From Bryum argenteum (Eukaryota > Streptophyta > Bryopsida > Bryales > Bryaceae), in the NCBI GenBank assembly GCA_037043015.1, contig CM073322.1:474101-538100 (forward strand): 64,000 nt of DNA, written 5' to 3'. The notes under the pieces are model-generated. The model was not told the DNA's origin. It made no database searches and worked only from the letters and a program-made list of their open reading frames with translations. The position numbers and the translations under genes are program-made. Positions 12,156 to 23,140 of the stretch are shown piece after piece (position 1 is the first letter of the stretch; the number at the start of each line of letters is the position of its first letter).

Positions 12156-13541
12156 CTAGGGTATATAACAAATGCTGTTCATGAAGAGTATCGCACTTAA
12201 TAGAAACTGCACCAATCCTGCCCCTATACAGAAATAGATGAGGTCTCTGCCTCGGGCCTTACAAATCTCATTGCAATCGCTCATGTCCGCAATGAGATTG
12301 TTCTCACGACCTAGGAGACCTAGGAGGACAGAAATGAGATATAGGCCAAGGCTCCTTAGTGCTGGGACCATCATAAATGCCGATCTATTATTCAAGAGTG
12401 ACAGCCTATTGTGCATTCGAGTTTTTATAGACTTACCCACCCAATCTGTGATGCCCATAAGGGCGGCCATCTCCACAATTCCAGTGAGAGCACACAGCCA
12501 GAAGCCTCTTGCTGTCATAAGTGGGCCATAGCTTCCGCCCAGTAGAAGCCCTACAATCGCGACTTGGGTCATTGACAATGCCGTAGACATACTTAGAATT
12601 CCTCCATTGATGACCGCAAAATTACTTTCCTCTCTTTTTGGGTCATGATAAAATAACAACAGAACTGCAAGGAACACCTCGAGACTGTAGAATGCAAGCA
12701 TCACCCAAAAGCACTCTCGAAGGCGGGAGTAGCAGGCAGATCCCTGTGTGCAACCACTGCTCTCTGTAAAAGAGTGGAGATAGACGTCCAAGATTAAATA
12801 GCCCACCAAGACGCTCTTGACCACGGAGACAAATATGTAACGAGAACGCACAAACATGTCGAACATCTTCTGTTGGCTTGCGCAGACCAATATCGTCTCC
12901 AGCAAGCCGAGCCCCAAGCATGTCCAGAACACATTGGCTGTCATCACACTCCCAAATCCGCCAAGGACGAGAGATAAAAACATAGCACTCATGGATCCCA
13001 AGCCAAGGCGCCATGCCACCAGCCCGTCAATGCCCCCCAAGACACGGCCACATCTAATCAGCACGCCACCAAAGCGCCCCAAGGCAACGCGCACGCGGGT
13101 ATTGACCACCATCAGTACCATGTCGCCACTCCTCGAGGGATTATCATATATCAGGCAAGCAACGATGGTCTCAAGAAAGTTGAGGAGCACCATCACCCCA
13201 AAGCAGACTCGTAAAACGAAAATGCAATCTTCCAACTCATCGTACCAAAATTTAGAGTATCGCAACAGGAAAGAACTTAAGGTGTAAAGTCTGGACCCAG
13301 ATGCAATCCATGAAAAGCGTATGTAACTCGCAAGACGCAGCTCCTGGTCTTCGATGCGTCTCAAGATCATGAGTGGTGAAATCCCTTGCCAGATGTAGTT
13401 GATGGCTTCGAAGTCAGTAGGGTAACGTTGATCACTTAGGTGACCCCAGTATCTGATAGTAAGGATACTCACGATCGCAATCATACCATGAATGATCACG
13501 AAGGCAGCATGCCAACGAGCCAGCACACCGATTGGCTCCAT
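12156..13541 (-). CDS. Unrecognised multi-pass membrane protein, copy 1
   Basis: Single open frame of 461 codons. I do not recognise a family. There are roughly eight hydrophobic segments, for example residues 11-30, 112-131, 185-222, 236-253, 278-298 and 322-336. Two halves share motifs: R-x-C-F-x-V-M with L-E downstream at about 111-124 and 275-288, and L-G-G-x-x-G/P-x-M-T-A-x-x-F-W-x-C at about 193-208 and 334-350. This suggests an internal duplication. The start used is ATG 13541. Copies 2 and 3 have an ATG 17 codons further upstream, which is TTG here, so this copy may have a shorter N-terminus. A GTGAGT at the upstream end could be a splice donor, so an upstream exon cannot be excluded. 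Confidence 0.6.
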   Translation of the reverse strand: MEPIGVLARWHAAFVIIHGMIAIVSILTIRYWGHLSDQRYPTDFEAINYIWQGISPLMILRRIEDQELRLASYIRFSWIASGSRLYTLSSFLLRYSKFWYDELEDCIFVLRVCFGVMVLLNFLETIVACLIYDNPSRSGDMVLMVVNTRVRVALGRFGGVLIRCGRVLGGIDGLVAWRLGLGSMSAMFLSLVLGGFGSVMTANVFWTCLGLGLLETILVCASQQKMFDMFVRSRYIFVSVVKSVLVGYLILDVYLHSFTESSGCTQGSACYSRLRECFWVMLAFYSLEVFLAVLLLFYHDPKREESNFAVINGGILSMSTALSMTQVAIVGLLLGGSYGPLMTARGFWLCALTGIVEMAALMGITDWVGKSIKTRMHNRLSLLNNRSAFMMVPALRSLGLYLISVLLGLLGRENNLIADMSDCNEICKARGRDLIYFCIGAGLVQFLLSAILFMNSICYIP

Positions 13542-13776
13542 CGTTAGTCTGTCTCCACTCCAGCCGGCCAGGATACGTCCACTCACCAACACCGTTCAAG
13601 ATGGTCGATACAGACTCGATATTCACTGGTGCCCTGACTTTGACCATCAAATCCGAAATCAGTCAAAATGATCTACACGCAAATCTTGTCACTCGCTGAC
13701 TACGACCACCAAATTCCTTAAAGAGCACACGTCCCGCAACCCCGAATTATCCCCTAACCGCTCATACCCTGAATCT

Positions 13777-14121
13777 CTACACAGTGGTGTTCCAGAACTC
13801 CTGGATGCACCTGCAAGCTTCGATCTTTACTCGAGCGATCTTCTTGGCAGCAAGATACTCCGGTCCGAGTTGACCCACTCTATCAGCACTCACTTGACCA
13901 TCGCTACTACAGAACCGTAAGTGAAGCATCGGGCGAAAGCATGAAAGGAGGAGTTCGGAGGGACGCTCTTCACATAATTTGCTGTATACGTGCGAAGAAA
14001 CGAGTTCTAGGTTTTCTGTCGGTACGCGTACAAGTGGAGGAAGCGACCGGGTAACTGCCTTGTGAGATACCGTAGGAAGCGTGTAGAATAGCGATTCTTG
14101 ACATGCTGACCGATTCTCCAT
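13777..14121 (-). other. Conserved ORF of uncertain status upstream of membrane gene
   Basis: This 114-codon minus-strand frame lies about 240 bp upstream of the membrane-protein frame. The same DNA recurs in units 2 (29066-29371) and 3 (37651-37956). There the frame stops early (ending RVGHL) because of substitutions near its 3' end. No domain is recognised. It may be 5' UTR or promoter DNA, an upstream exon, or a decayed small gene. Confidence 0.25.
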
Positions 14122-15203
14122 GTGACATGGCTATTTGTTACTCGATGTGGTACCGCAAGCTATTACCATGGAAGGTAATTTTATCTTGAGCAAGCAAGAC
14201 TTGTCTGATCATGGACGTGTGCACATTTCAAGCTCACGCTCTGAGTCTTTGCTTCTTCAAGTTGCAAATTCTCAAGTGCTCCGTAATCAACAGTTTCACT
14301 AATTAGTATAGTAACGTGAGTATGTTATAGTTCATTCATCAGAATGATGAAATATTGCCAAGACCAGAATTTGCTAGTACTGTTAAACGCGAAAAAGGAA
14401 ACATTTTGTTGACATCTTGCATGCCAGTGTCCCATCCTGCAGAGTTGAGGATGCAGAATTGTATACTTCGGCACGAAAGAGTTGAGTGACATGTTTCTGA
14501 CCGAGCATGTGAAATTGTGAATAGTGCAACACCATGTATATTATATTAGGTACTGTAGTTTATATCAGTATAATACTGTAGAGGCGCCTGCGACCAATTG
14601 CATGCGAATGCTGCTGGTATGTGGGCCGACTGACGGTGGCCTGCCATGCGGTGGACACTTGTTTACAGTCGTGAAGTGAAGACATTTTTGAGTTGGCAGG
14701 GTGTTGTAACCCCTAAAGTCAACTAAGGAAAGAATCTGTCCGTTTTGGCTTTGGTCGGTCCCTAGTTTTCTAAATTTAACTTTTATGAAGTTGGATCTTT
14801 TTGGACGTGGTTGAGTTTCTGCATACCTTTCCGAAATGTCCTTTTGTGCTTCGAAATTCCTCATACTTTAGGAGATATCCACAGCCAATTTATCTCATAT
14901 TGAATTTCCTTCCAGAAATGTTTGTTTTGGCCCCCGAAATACTATTTCTCCTTTCTTCAACTCAAAAAAAAAAAAAACAAAAACAAAAAAACAAAAAACT
15001 TTTTCTTTAACTTTGAACATGAAGATCGCACAATTGGTAAGCAAATTGAATATGAGATTTGATATTCATATACAAGTTAGGTACTTGATCCTACGATTAC
15101 ATACCTAAAAGTGTGTCTACATTTGAAAGTTTTCACATTGCAACAGAAGAGGGTAATTTTGAGACTTTTGGTAGTTTTGAGGCTAATCAATTTGTGGGGC
15201 TAA

Positions 15204-15567
15204 CCCTTAAACGCCCAAGGTGACCCGAGCCTGGGTCAACTTCCTACAGAATCTTCTCTGTAGCTCTCACTGTACTCAACTTTTCACTTATATTTTGATG
15301 TCAAACTGGTCACCTTCTTGTGAAGCATTTAAAATGTGAAATTTTACAATTCAAATCACAATTTGTATGAGTGATTTTGTGCTTTGAAAGGATTGTGGTA
15401 GGTAGGTAGGGGTTGTACAATAATTGTAGGAGGTTGCAAGCTCATCATTGATTGGATCATTCATGATGCCCACGTTCAAAAAGTGCACTATTAATGATGC
15501 CCAAGTCCAAAAGATGCTGTGATCCAATACGCGGCTGCCCAAATCCATATAGCCTCACGTTTAAGGG
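15204..15567. mobile_element. TTAA-type MITE (CCCTTAAACG), 364 bp, unit 1
   Basis: Ends CCCTTAAACG / CGTTTAAGGG. The right flank is TTAA (15568-15571); the left flank is CTAA, a one-base decay of TTAA. Unit 3 has the clean empty site, with a single TTAA at 39416-39419 between identical flanks. Near-identical copy at 30874. Confidence 0.85.
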
Positions 15568-15845
15568 TTAACTCAAGAAGGCTATAAAATCTGCAAGGCA
15601 ATTCATAAAAATTTTGAGCTCTAATGACTTAATGTGCCATTTTGGAGGACATATTATAAAACTGATAGTGTAAAGGTTGTTTTCCCCATGTGCAAAGTCC
15701 TTAGTGCCGTAGTGGAGAAGTAAAAACCAGGGCAGGTCGTTAACTTGTATTTTCAGCTACATTTATGCTTTGATTTGTCTCTAATAAAATATTCACGTGA
15801 AATGGTATTATCTACTTCTATAATAAAATATTGTTCGGCAATCCT

Positions 15846-15917
15846 TCCTACCCACCAATGTATCAACCTACCAACCTACAAACTTACCATCCTACGAGCT
15901 TACCAACCTACCTACCT
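15846..15917. repeat. (CCTACCAA)n-like minisatellite, unit 1
   Basis: Short imperfect array of CCAACCTA/CTTACCAA units. Equivalent arrays are at 31520-31592 and 39692-39755 with different unit order, as expected of a replication-slippage repeat. Confidence 0.8.
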
Positions 15918-16019
15918 TCTTTTATGTATTCAAAAAATATGAATAAAGAGAGAGAAAAAGGGAGAAAAAAAACCATTGAGGAGATGGTAGACAGTAGACA
16001 CGGGATACTTTTTTAAAAG

Positions 16020-16065
16020 TAGCATGTAAAGACCTTTCCCGTCGAGACGACTGGAAACATACTAG
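16020..16065 (+). mobile_element. Helitron-like 3' terminus, unit 1
   Basis: A GC-rich imperfect hairpin (TTTCCCGTCGAGACGACTGGAAA, about 16035-16057) is followed about 5 bp later by CTAG and then a T. This is the end structure of plant Helitrons (hairpin, CTRR, host T). The left end was not found. Equivalent ends are at 31732 and 39899. Confidence 0.45.
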
Positions 16066-17430
16066 TTTATAATGAATGCAAAAATTAGTCCCAAGGTCAT
16101 GGATTGACCTCTCATTCTTATAACTCTGAATCTTTGATGCGCAAGCTATGTCACAATTTGACCATTGAAAGTACAAAAGTCTTGACTCCGTGTATAAGTT
16201 CCTACGGGCCAATTTAAAGTAATGAACCAATCATATTAGGAGACTTTGCCCTCCATTACCCTACGAGGTTCCGTTGAGATCCATTCATTTATACCAATGC
16301 TGGTTCTGAAGTCGCTTTGATGACATGAATAGAGAACGAGAAGTATGTTCTTTCAATAGAATTGCACACTGTACTAATATTAAACTTAGAGGAGGCATCT
16401 CCTCTGTTGATGGGCGGAGTTGAAAGCGAGGACTGTCATCATAAAGTGTTGTGTACTATGCACTTCTACACATACCTTTTCAGCAAGGGACGGTGCACAT
16501 ACAAAAGTGCCCACTGACAGACCGTAGAGCCGGAACAACCAAATGCATCAGCAAGCAAATGAATGAATGCCACCATCTTCTTAACGAGCTCATATGAATG
16601 CTACGAGGTTTCACTTCTCTTGGGGAAGCCGAAGGGCCTATGTAGCATCAGTAGAGACTATCCACCGGAGACATTAATGCCCATGCCTTCGGAAACAAAA
16701 GCAGGAAATGCCAAGCCTCGGCAAAGAGATATTGGCTTGAATGCCGTTCATACAAGAATACAAACTCCCTCATTGCGTCTTTAAGGTAGAAAAGGTCTCC
16801 GGAGCCGGAATTAGAATAGCATGATCGCTTGAGCTTAATGACAGTATTTTGTTTATAATGGAGTTGCACATGTGGTAGAGTATGTATACTTTAACCCCTA
16901 AAGGCCCAGGAAAGCCGAATCGGCGTTTTGCAGTTTTGGGCACCTTAGATGAGAGGTCAAATTTTGGTGTTTTGGGCTGTAATTTGGTGTGTGTGTCGGG
17001 AAACATAGTAATTGTGTGTGGTAAAATTTGCAAAGTAAGATTCCAATTTTAGTGCCTTGTAGAGCAAATTTTTGATTTGGAGTTGAGAAAGGGCAGAACG
17101 GGTTGTTGTTGTGGCCACTAAGGAACAAGGTGGAAATGGGGGCAGTTGCGAGGGTCACTCGAGAAAACTCCAGAGGGGCAGGGGTTCCAAGCAGGGTTTT
17201 GGAGGACCCAACATTCGGCAGAATTGAATGCTTTGGGACTGGCCAAAGATTGACGCCCCCTCAAATACATGTCATAACTACAAACTTCGTGAAACTGGCG
17301 GCTGAGAACACACTGACATGGGGCGATTCAAATTTCAGAATTTGAATGAGAAACTCATGGAAAGATGTTGGGAACAACAAACAGCATACATCAAATCCAA
17401 AGCATATTTCAAAAGTAACAAAAATCCATT

Positions 17431-17832
17431 ATGGCTAGTTTTGCAAATTCTTTGGACGGGGTTCCTGTGACTGCTGCCATCATTTCACTAGCAACTTCTA
17501 CCGATTCGAGAGAGGCGAGTGCAACAGTAGGAGAAGGATTCATCGAGGTGCCAGTATGGACCGAAAATGATCAGAGCACTGAAAATGGTGATTACGCAGT
17601 AGAGTCTTCGGCCAGGAGATCGAACAGCTCCTTCGTGGTCCAACTGTACTTGCCGCCGAGGTTGAGCTTCAGCGAGAGGAATCGGCGGCGAACTGTACGT
17701 GCCAGGGAGGTCGACGAGTTCCTTCGGAGGCGTACTGCAGCTGCCTCCGACCGTCCAGCTTCAAGGTCGCCGCTGCATCAAGTTCGGCAGCCTGCAGATC
17801 ATCACCAACTTCGGCAGCCCATGCGCCAGTGA
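17431..17832 (+). CDS. Putative accessory ORF within piggyBac element
   Basis: 133 codons from ATG 17431, with no recognised domain. The C-terminal half is Arg-rich (FSERNRRRTVRAREVDEFLRR). A different frame across 17820-17920 encodes a helical stretch (QMIAQIEERSHQRVRIHEHEL), so the true product may be spliced or frame-shifted. It could be untranslated leader. Confidence 0.25.
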   Translation: MASFANSLDGVPVTAAIISLATSTDSREASATVGEGFIEVPVWTENDQSTENGDYAVESSARRSNSSFVVQLYLPPRLSFSERNRRRTVRAREVDEFLRRRTAAASDRPASRSPLHQVRQPADHHQLRQPMRQ

Positions 17833-17960
17833 GCGATCAGATGATTGCACAGATCGAGGAGCGATCACATCAACGGGTTCGAATACATGAACATGAACTT
17901 GGTTTGCATGTGGAACTTGCATGGTAAACTGACATCACATCAACTGACTAATATGACCAT

Positions 17961-18401
17961 ATGCAGGAACCCAATACTGCGGTTGTGAGTGTCGGAAACT
18001 TGCAGCCACTTCTTATTTCGACATTGCCGCCTCCATCTGCCGATCCAGAAGCTCGCCTTCGTTCCTGGGCTGTACGCAAACACCTTCGAGCACATCAGAT
18101 TCATGACCTCCTTTCACTGCTTGATCAAAAACATTTGCGCAGTTTACGCGTTCGTAAGAAGTCCAAAGCTTGGCCAAGAAATCCACAAGCAAATAATTTC
18201 CGACACCATTTCTACAGGCAAGCCGCACATATTCTAGGGTGGGTTGATCAACACGCTTTTGAGCAAGAATTTCTTGATATTGTCAAATCTACTTGGCCCG
18301 ATACAAGCAATGCCTCCACGTCGATCATGGAAGAAGTCAAAGGAGGTGAGTATCTCTTGTGTAACATGTACCTAAATTTCATAGTTGAGAGTTATGAGTA
18401 A
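17961..18401 (+). CDS. Putative exon/ORF within piggyBac element, function unknown
   Basis: 146-codon frame beginning just before an acceptor-like ATATGCAG. Central basic stretch (HLRSLRVRKKSKAWPRNPQ), then an acidic/aromatic stretch (GWVDQHAFEQEFLDIVKSTWPD). A good donor (GTGAGT) near 18347 and an acceptor (ATACAG) at 18417-18422 frame a 75-bp intron. Joining them shifts out of the transposase frame, so the link to the transposase is unresolved. Confidence 0.3.
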   Translation: MQEPNTAVVSVGNLQPLLISTLPPPSADPEARLRSWAVRKHLRAHQIHDLLSLLDQKHLRSLRVRKKSKAWPRNPQANNFRHHFYRQAAHILGWVDQHAFEQEFLDIVKSTWPDTSNASTSIMEEVKGGEYLLCNMYLNFIVESYE

Positions 18402-18422
18402 TGTCTAACTTGGAGAATACAG

Positions 18423-21100
18423 ATGGAGTGGGACAATATTCCAATGAGAAGGAGTTCACGTCTACAGACACAACCGGAACCAACTACGGTTCCTCCAAGC
18501 CCACCATCTAGTCCTGAAGCAATATTACCTCCTCAACATCAAGAATTGCCAGATCTAGGACCTGGAGTTGAGCTCATGACCTTCCCTGATACAGATGTTG
18601 GCTTCAACGGCGAGTACTTGAATTCGCAATCTCCAGTGCATGCGTATTACCCAAGCTCAGAAGAATTGTGTAATGAAGAAGGAGAAGATGATAGTGGTAT
18701 GGAGAGAGCTGCAAGTCTTGAGGATATCCTCTGGCCACCTGAAGTCTTGCTTGCAGCAATAAACTTTGGCCGAAGAGGACGGAAGAGAGGTGGTGAGATC
18801 TACAATGCTGGACCTGATCCCGAAGAAGCAAGCGGGAGTGGTGAGATGCACGGACCAGCGCTGCAGCTAGGCGTCGACCAAGATTGCGGTGATGCAACGG
18901 CGTTGCGACTAGTATGGGACTCAAGCCGGCGGACTGCGGGCTGGCACAGCGCCGCGGCCACGAGGTCGGGCCACGTCGGCGAGTCAAGCGCGTCGGCTGC
19001 CAGCTGGGGTCCGGCGCCGAGCGCAGCGGGGCATCTCCAGCCGAACAGCAGCAACGGCCGGCACGCCTGCTTACCCGGGCACCAGGGCCTTCCTGTGGCG
19101 GGTGCATCGCCTTCTGGCCTTCCCCTTACAGGCCATACGCTTGGGCTACAAGGGCAACCAGTAGTTGTGACTTCAGAAGAAAATATTGGTCAATTCACAT
19201 TGCAGCCAAATATTTTTATTGGGGAGAGAAGTACTGGTATTGGGCCTGGAGAATTCTATGGCAATGATACTGAGGGCGGTAATAATAATATGGAGTGGGA
19301 TGATGATGTTGAGGAAGAACATATAATAAGAAGGAGAATGACACGCAATGGTGTGAGGGATGATTTGGGTGGGAATGATAGTGAGGACTTACCCAATTTT
19401 GAAAGTGCCTCTGATAGTGATGGAGATAATCGTAACGATGGGTTACCCCATCAACAAGAGGATATTAGGTGGCAATTTAGGAATGAGACTTGGGGAAACC
19501 CAAGTATTATGTATAATCCAATGCCGATATCATTTTTGGGGAAACCCATGGGTCCTTCTCGTCATCATCGTGGTATGCCAAGTTTTATGGATTTATTTGG
19601 CCTCTTTTGGACTCCACACATGTTGGCCACTATTGTTCAAGAAACTAATCGGTATGCAAATGCTCCTTTAGATGAGCATGGAAATACCAAAGGTGGTCCT
19701 ACTTGGGAGAATATGACAATTTCGAGCCTCAAAGCATTTATGGCCTTAGCCATATATATGGGGTTGAGGGTTCAACCTAATGTAAGAACATATTGGATGC
19801 GTGATGACCTCTTTGGATGCCCAAGTATTTCAAATATATTTACACGGGCCCGATTTCAAGACATTAGGAGATGTCTCCATCTTACAAACATGGAAGGACA
19901 AACTAGAGGGGACCCGGGTTATGACAAAATCGGTCAAACAAGATGGTTAGTCAATGCTATGAGAGATCAATGTAAAAAGGCATGGTTTCTTGGAAAATAT
20001 TTGACCATTGATGAAATGATGATTCGCTATAAGGGGACATATTCACCGATACGTCAATATATGCCTAAGAAGCCTCAAAAGTGGGGCTTGAAGGTTTGGT
20101 GTTTGGCATGCTCGATTTCAAAGTTCGTATGGAATTTCGAGATCTATTGTGGAAAAGACAATATTGTAGCCCCCCTTCCCATAGAACAACCTAATATTGT
20201 TCTTGGCGATGCTCGATTGGCCCATAATGTAGTTATGAGGTTAGTGGATGGCCTTTGGAACTTAGGCCATTGCGTGACAATGGATAATTACTTCACTAGT
20301 TTTGGACTTTTCACAACTCTTTTATCACGGGAAATGTATGCATGTGGGACAATAAGGGCAAACCGGGTTGGTCTTCCCTTAGATTTGAAAAACACCAATT
20401 CTTTCAAAAATGTGCCTCAAGGCACAACTTTATGGAAAATGCATGACACCCGCACGATATCATGTGTTATGTGGAAGGATAAGAAGCCCGTGCTTCTTAT
20501 TTCCACTCATTATTTGCCAATTCAACCCCCATGTGAGAAGGTAGTAACGGTCCCTCGGCGAAATGGTGCAAGTCGTGAAATGATTCTAACATCCCGATTT
20601 TGAAAGAATATACAACTCACATGCGAGGTGTAGATGTTGCCGATCAACTCCGAGCATCCTATTCATGCCAAGTGCGGAGCCACAAGTGGTGGCACCGTAT
20701 TTTTTTCTTCTTATTGGATGTCTCGATTGTCAACATGTATATATATTATTTGGAGTGTGTGAAACACTATCGATATAACCGCACGCCGATGACACACCTT
20801 TCAATTCAAGAAGGGCTTATGTGAAGCCCTTCTTCAAGGGTGGCCTATGAGAGATTCACACCCGCGGATATTCCTCGAGCAAGGAACACGCCATTGATTT
20901 GTGTACCCACATATACAAAATTACGACGTCGGTGTGTGGTTTGCCAAAAATTTGAACCACATTATTATCGCCGGAAGTGTGGAGACAAATGGATGTGTGT
21001 CTCAATCGAGGTTGCTTTGAGAAGTGGCACACGAGATATTGCCATACGACGCCAACGCCATATGTGAGTGAATGTAAGTATTTCTTTTTGCATACAAAGA
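18423..21100 (+). pseudogene. piggyBac transposase (DDE_Tnp_1_7), disrupted
   Basis: The main frame, 18423-20603 (726 codons), holds an acidic N-terminal region, a GC-rich low-complexity insert (about residues 140-240) and the transposase core. Catalytic Asp 1 is D530 (LTIDEMMIRYKG) and Asp 2 is D621 (VTMDNYFTS). The third Asp motif (MRGVDVADQ) lies in the next frame, after a one-base loss near 20590-20600. An in-frame TGA follows at 20822-20824. A further shift near 21015-21020 displaces the C-terminal Cys-rich motif (RCVVCQKFEPHYYR...KCGDKWMC). One expected zinc-ligand position reads Arg. The long frame as it stands lacks the third catalytic residue, so this copy should be inactive. Confidence 0.88.
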
Positions 21101-21118
21101 GGAAGCTCAAGTTTGTTA

Positions 21119-21450
21119 CCCCACATTTTGCGCATATAGTACTTTGCTTGTGAATAATAGTACTTTCCTTGTGAATAATACTTTGCTTTATTTCGAACCC
21201 CACAAACAAACGTTAGTAATAATAATATGAATAGTACTTTGCTTGTGAATAATACTTTGCTATGTTTTTTATCCCACAAACAAATATGAATAGTAGTTGA
21301 GTTATGAATAATACTTTGCTTTATTTCTTACCCCACAAACAAATGACACCACAATAATTTGAATATTGCTTGTGAATAATTCTTTGCTTTGTTTCTTACC
21401 CCACATACAAAAGTTAGTAATAATACTATGAATAATACTATGCTTATGGA
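21119..21450. repeat. Tandem repeat downstream of transposase
   Basis: About four diverged units of roughly 80 bp, each containing TGAATAATACTTTGCTT and TTTCTTACCCCACAAACAAA. It lies between the transposase remnant and the right arm of the element. A terminator or structural role is possible but unshown. Confidence 0.75.
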
Positions 21451-23140
21451 TAATTTATTTTTTATTAGTTACATTAGAATTCTTGTAAATTGATAAATTT
21501 TGGTGATTTTGTAGGTGTTCGGCAATCCCTGGAGTCCTTTCTCCAGTTAGGAGAATTCTATTTTGTGCCCTGGAGAACGACTTCGCAAAGGGGGCTTCAA
21601 TCAGTGCGCCTACTGCACGGTACAAGTGGTGGCCAGGGACGGCAGCAAGGCGGGCCAGCTCCTCCAGCTCGGCTCTTTCCAGATCACGAAATTCCTGCCA
21701 CCTCATGTGGCTCCCCAAGGTGCCAGTCAAATCCACTTTGTCGTTGCAAGCGTGGGCCTTTTTGTCAGATCATCTTTTTATAGGGAACTTATAAAGAGCT
21801 TAGGGAGCTTAGTAACGGTGGGGAGCAACGGGAAGAAAGCCCTCCCTTTATTGCAAGTGACACATGTCATAGCTATCTACATAGAATATTAGGCAAAGTA
21901 TTTATGGTGGCAGTAGGCTATTCATAGCTCTGCCATATTGCCAGCAATGGGCCCGTAAGATTGAGAATGGGTTCCCATTCTTCTTTGTTGCCCGTCCATT
22001 TACTAATTTGCATATGTGTGTTTATGTTCTCCAAAATTGTCAATAATTGAGATTTTACTTTTTTCAAATTTTTTTCCCCCATGACTCTGATTTGTGTAAA
22101 GGAACATTTTCACCGTTCACTTTTGAAAAATTCAAAAAGTTGATGGTGGATTTGTATTAGAACCCCAATTTGTTCACTTAGAGTACTTTTTTGCCTCCTT
22201 CTAGAAAAAAATTGTATGAAGGTCCAAAAAGTGGAATGAGTGTCTAAAATTTTGCATGGGTGTGGCCAACTTGATTTCTAACATGGAAAAAAATACTAGC
22301 AAAATGTTTAGGGTAACAATCACCAAGTCTCCCTTTGCACCAAGTAGACTATGTCTTTCGGGCAAGCCACAAAAAAATTTCTGCATCAACTTTGAACGTT
22401 ATGATCTCACAAATGGTGCAGATCCAACGGTTGAGATTTGACATGGTAATCATGGATGAAGTTAGGTTCAAGATCTTACGGTTGAATGTTCCAGAATACA
22501 ATAAAAATTTATGCCATACTCCAAACTCCACAATGTGGTCAAAAATCGCAGATTTTGAGATTGGAGGTTGCAAAAACGCTTGGGCCTTTAGGGGTTAAGA
22601 ATGTATGCTTGAGATCTGAATAACTTACCTTCATTTCCATTTATGACAATATTTTTTGAGAATGTGTTGTTTTCTCTACCAATGAGTCAAACCATGTGGG
22701 GGTTGAACAAAAATTGCACGTGGTGTATGATGTGATGAAAGTCACTCAAAGATCAAAATATGGTGGGGTAAACGACTGCTATAACTTGTATTATGATGAT
22801 TACTCCCAATGTAATTCTGAAAATGCTCACTTCCACAAATTTGTGTTCTTAATAACAATTGTGATTCTAACTTTATTGGTGATGTTCTAGTGTCGTATTC
22901 GGACTATAATCTTTCATGTATGTATATAGATTTTGTCAAATATATGTTTCAAAAGATTACAATCTCTCGATTCTATGTGATTCACAAAGTGAAACCAATA
23001 ATTGTGCCTTATATATGTATTGGGAAGATTTGATAGTTATAAGAACAAAGTCACATCAAAGTTAAATAGAAGGTAAAACAAATGTTATAGATCCAAACGT
23101 AATCAATGTTGTAGATCCAAACATAAATACATGATTAGAG

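Larger units (their letters stand above)
6503..16267. repeat. Triplicated locus, unit 1
   Basis: First of three head-to-tail copies. Each begins at GTTCCGTTGAGATCC and ends at CTCCATTACCCTACGAG. Unit 1 has no piggyBac insertion: the single TTAA at 7121-7124 is the empty site. It also lacks the 584-bp insert of unit 3 (empty TTAA 6806-6809). It carries three SINE-like copies, MITEs at 8099, 11080 and 15204, and one copy of the membrane-protein gene. A stretch of roughly 470 bp present in units 2 and 3 (30095-30570) is missing after about 14886. Confidence 0.85.
16895..22594 (+). mobile_element. piggyBac element, 5,700 bp, TTAA-flanked, transposase broken
   Basis: Termini CCCCTAAAGGCCCA and TGGGCCTTTAGGGG are perfect 14-bp inverted repeats, followed inside by a looser GCGTTTTGCA similarity. 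TTAA lies on each side (16891-16894, 22595-22598). Units 1 and 3 have the same flanks with one TTAA (7121-7124, 33439-33442), so insertion into unit 2 at that site is directly visible. The inside holds a transposase-type frame from 18423, two upstream frames, a tandem repeat at 21119-21450 and AT-rich ends. The MITE ends in this window resemble its termini. The element is long for the superfamily. Confidence 0.93.

Noticed and set aside
15351..15548. Repeated 65-codon minus-strand frame inside the CCCTTAAACG MITE (also 31021-31218)
   Set aside because: Identical only because the MITE copies are identical; the related element at 40704 does not keep the frame.
17600..21780. Possible shared gene fragment between GC-rich patches at 17620-17830 and 21560-21740 inside the piggyBac element
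   Set aside because: Only short, scattered similarities by eye; no consistent alignment in one frame.
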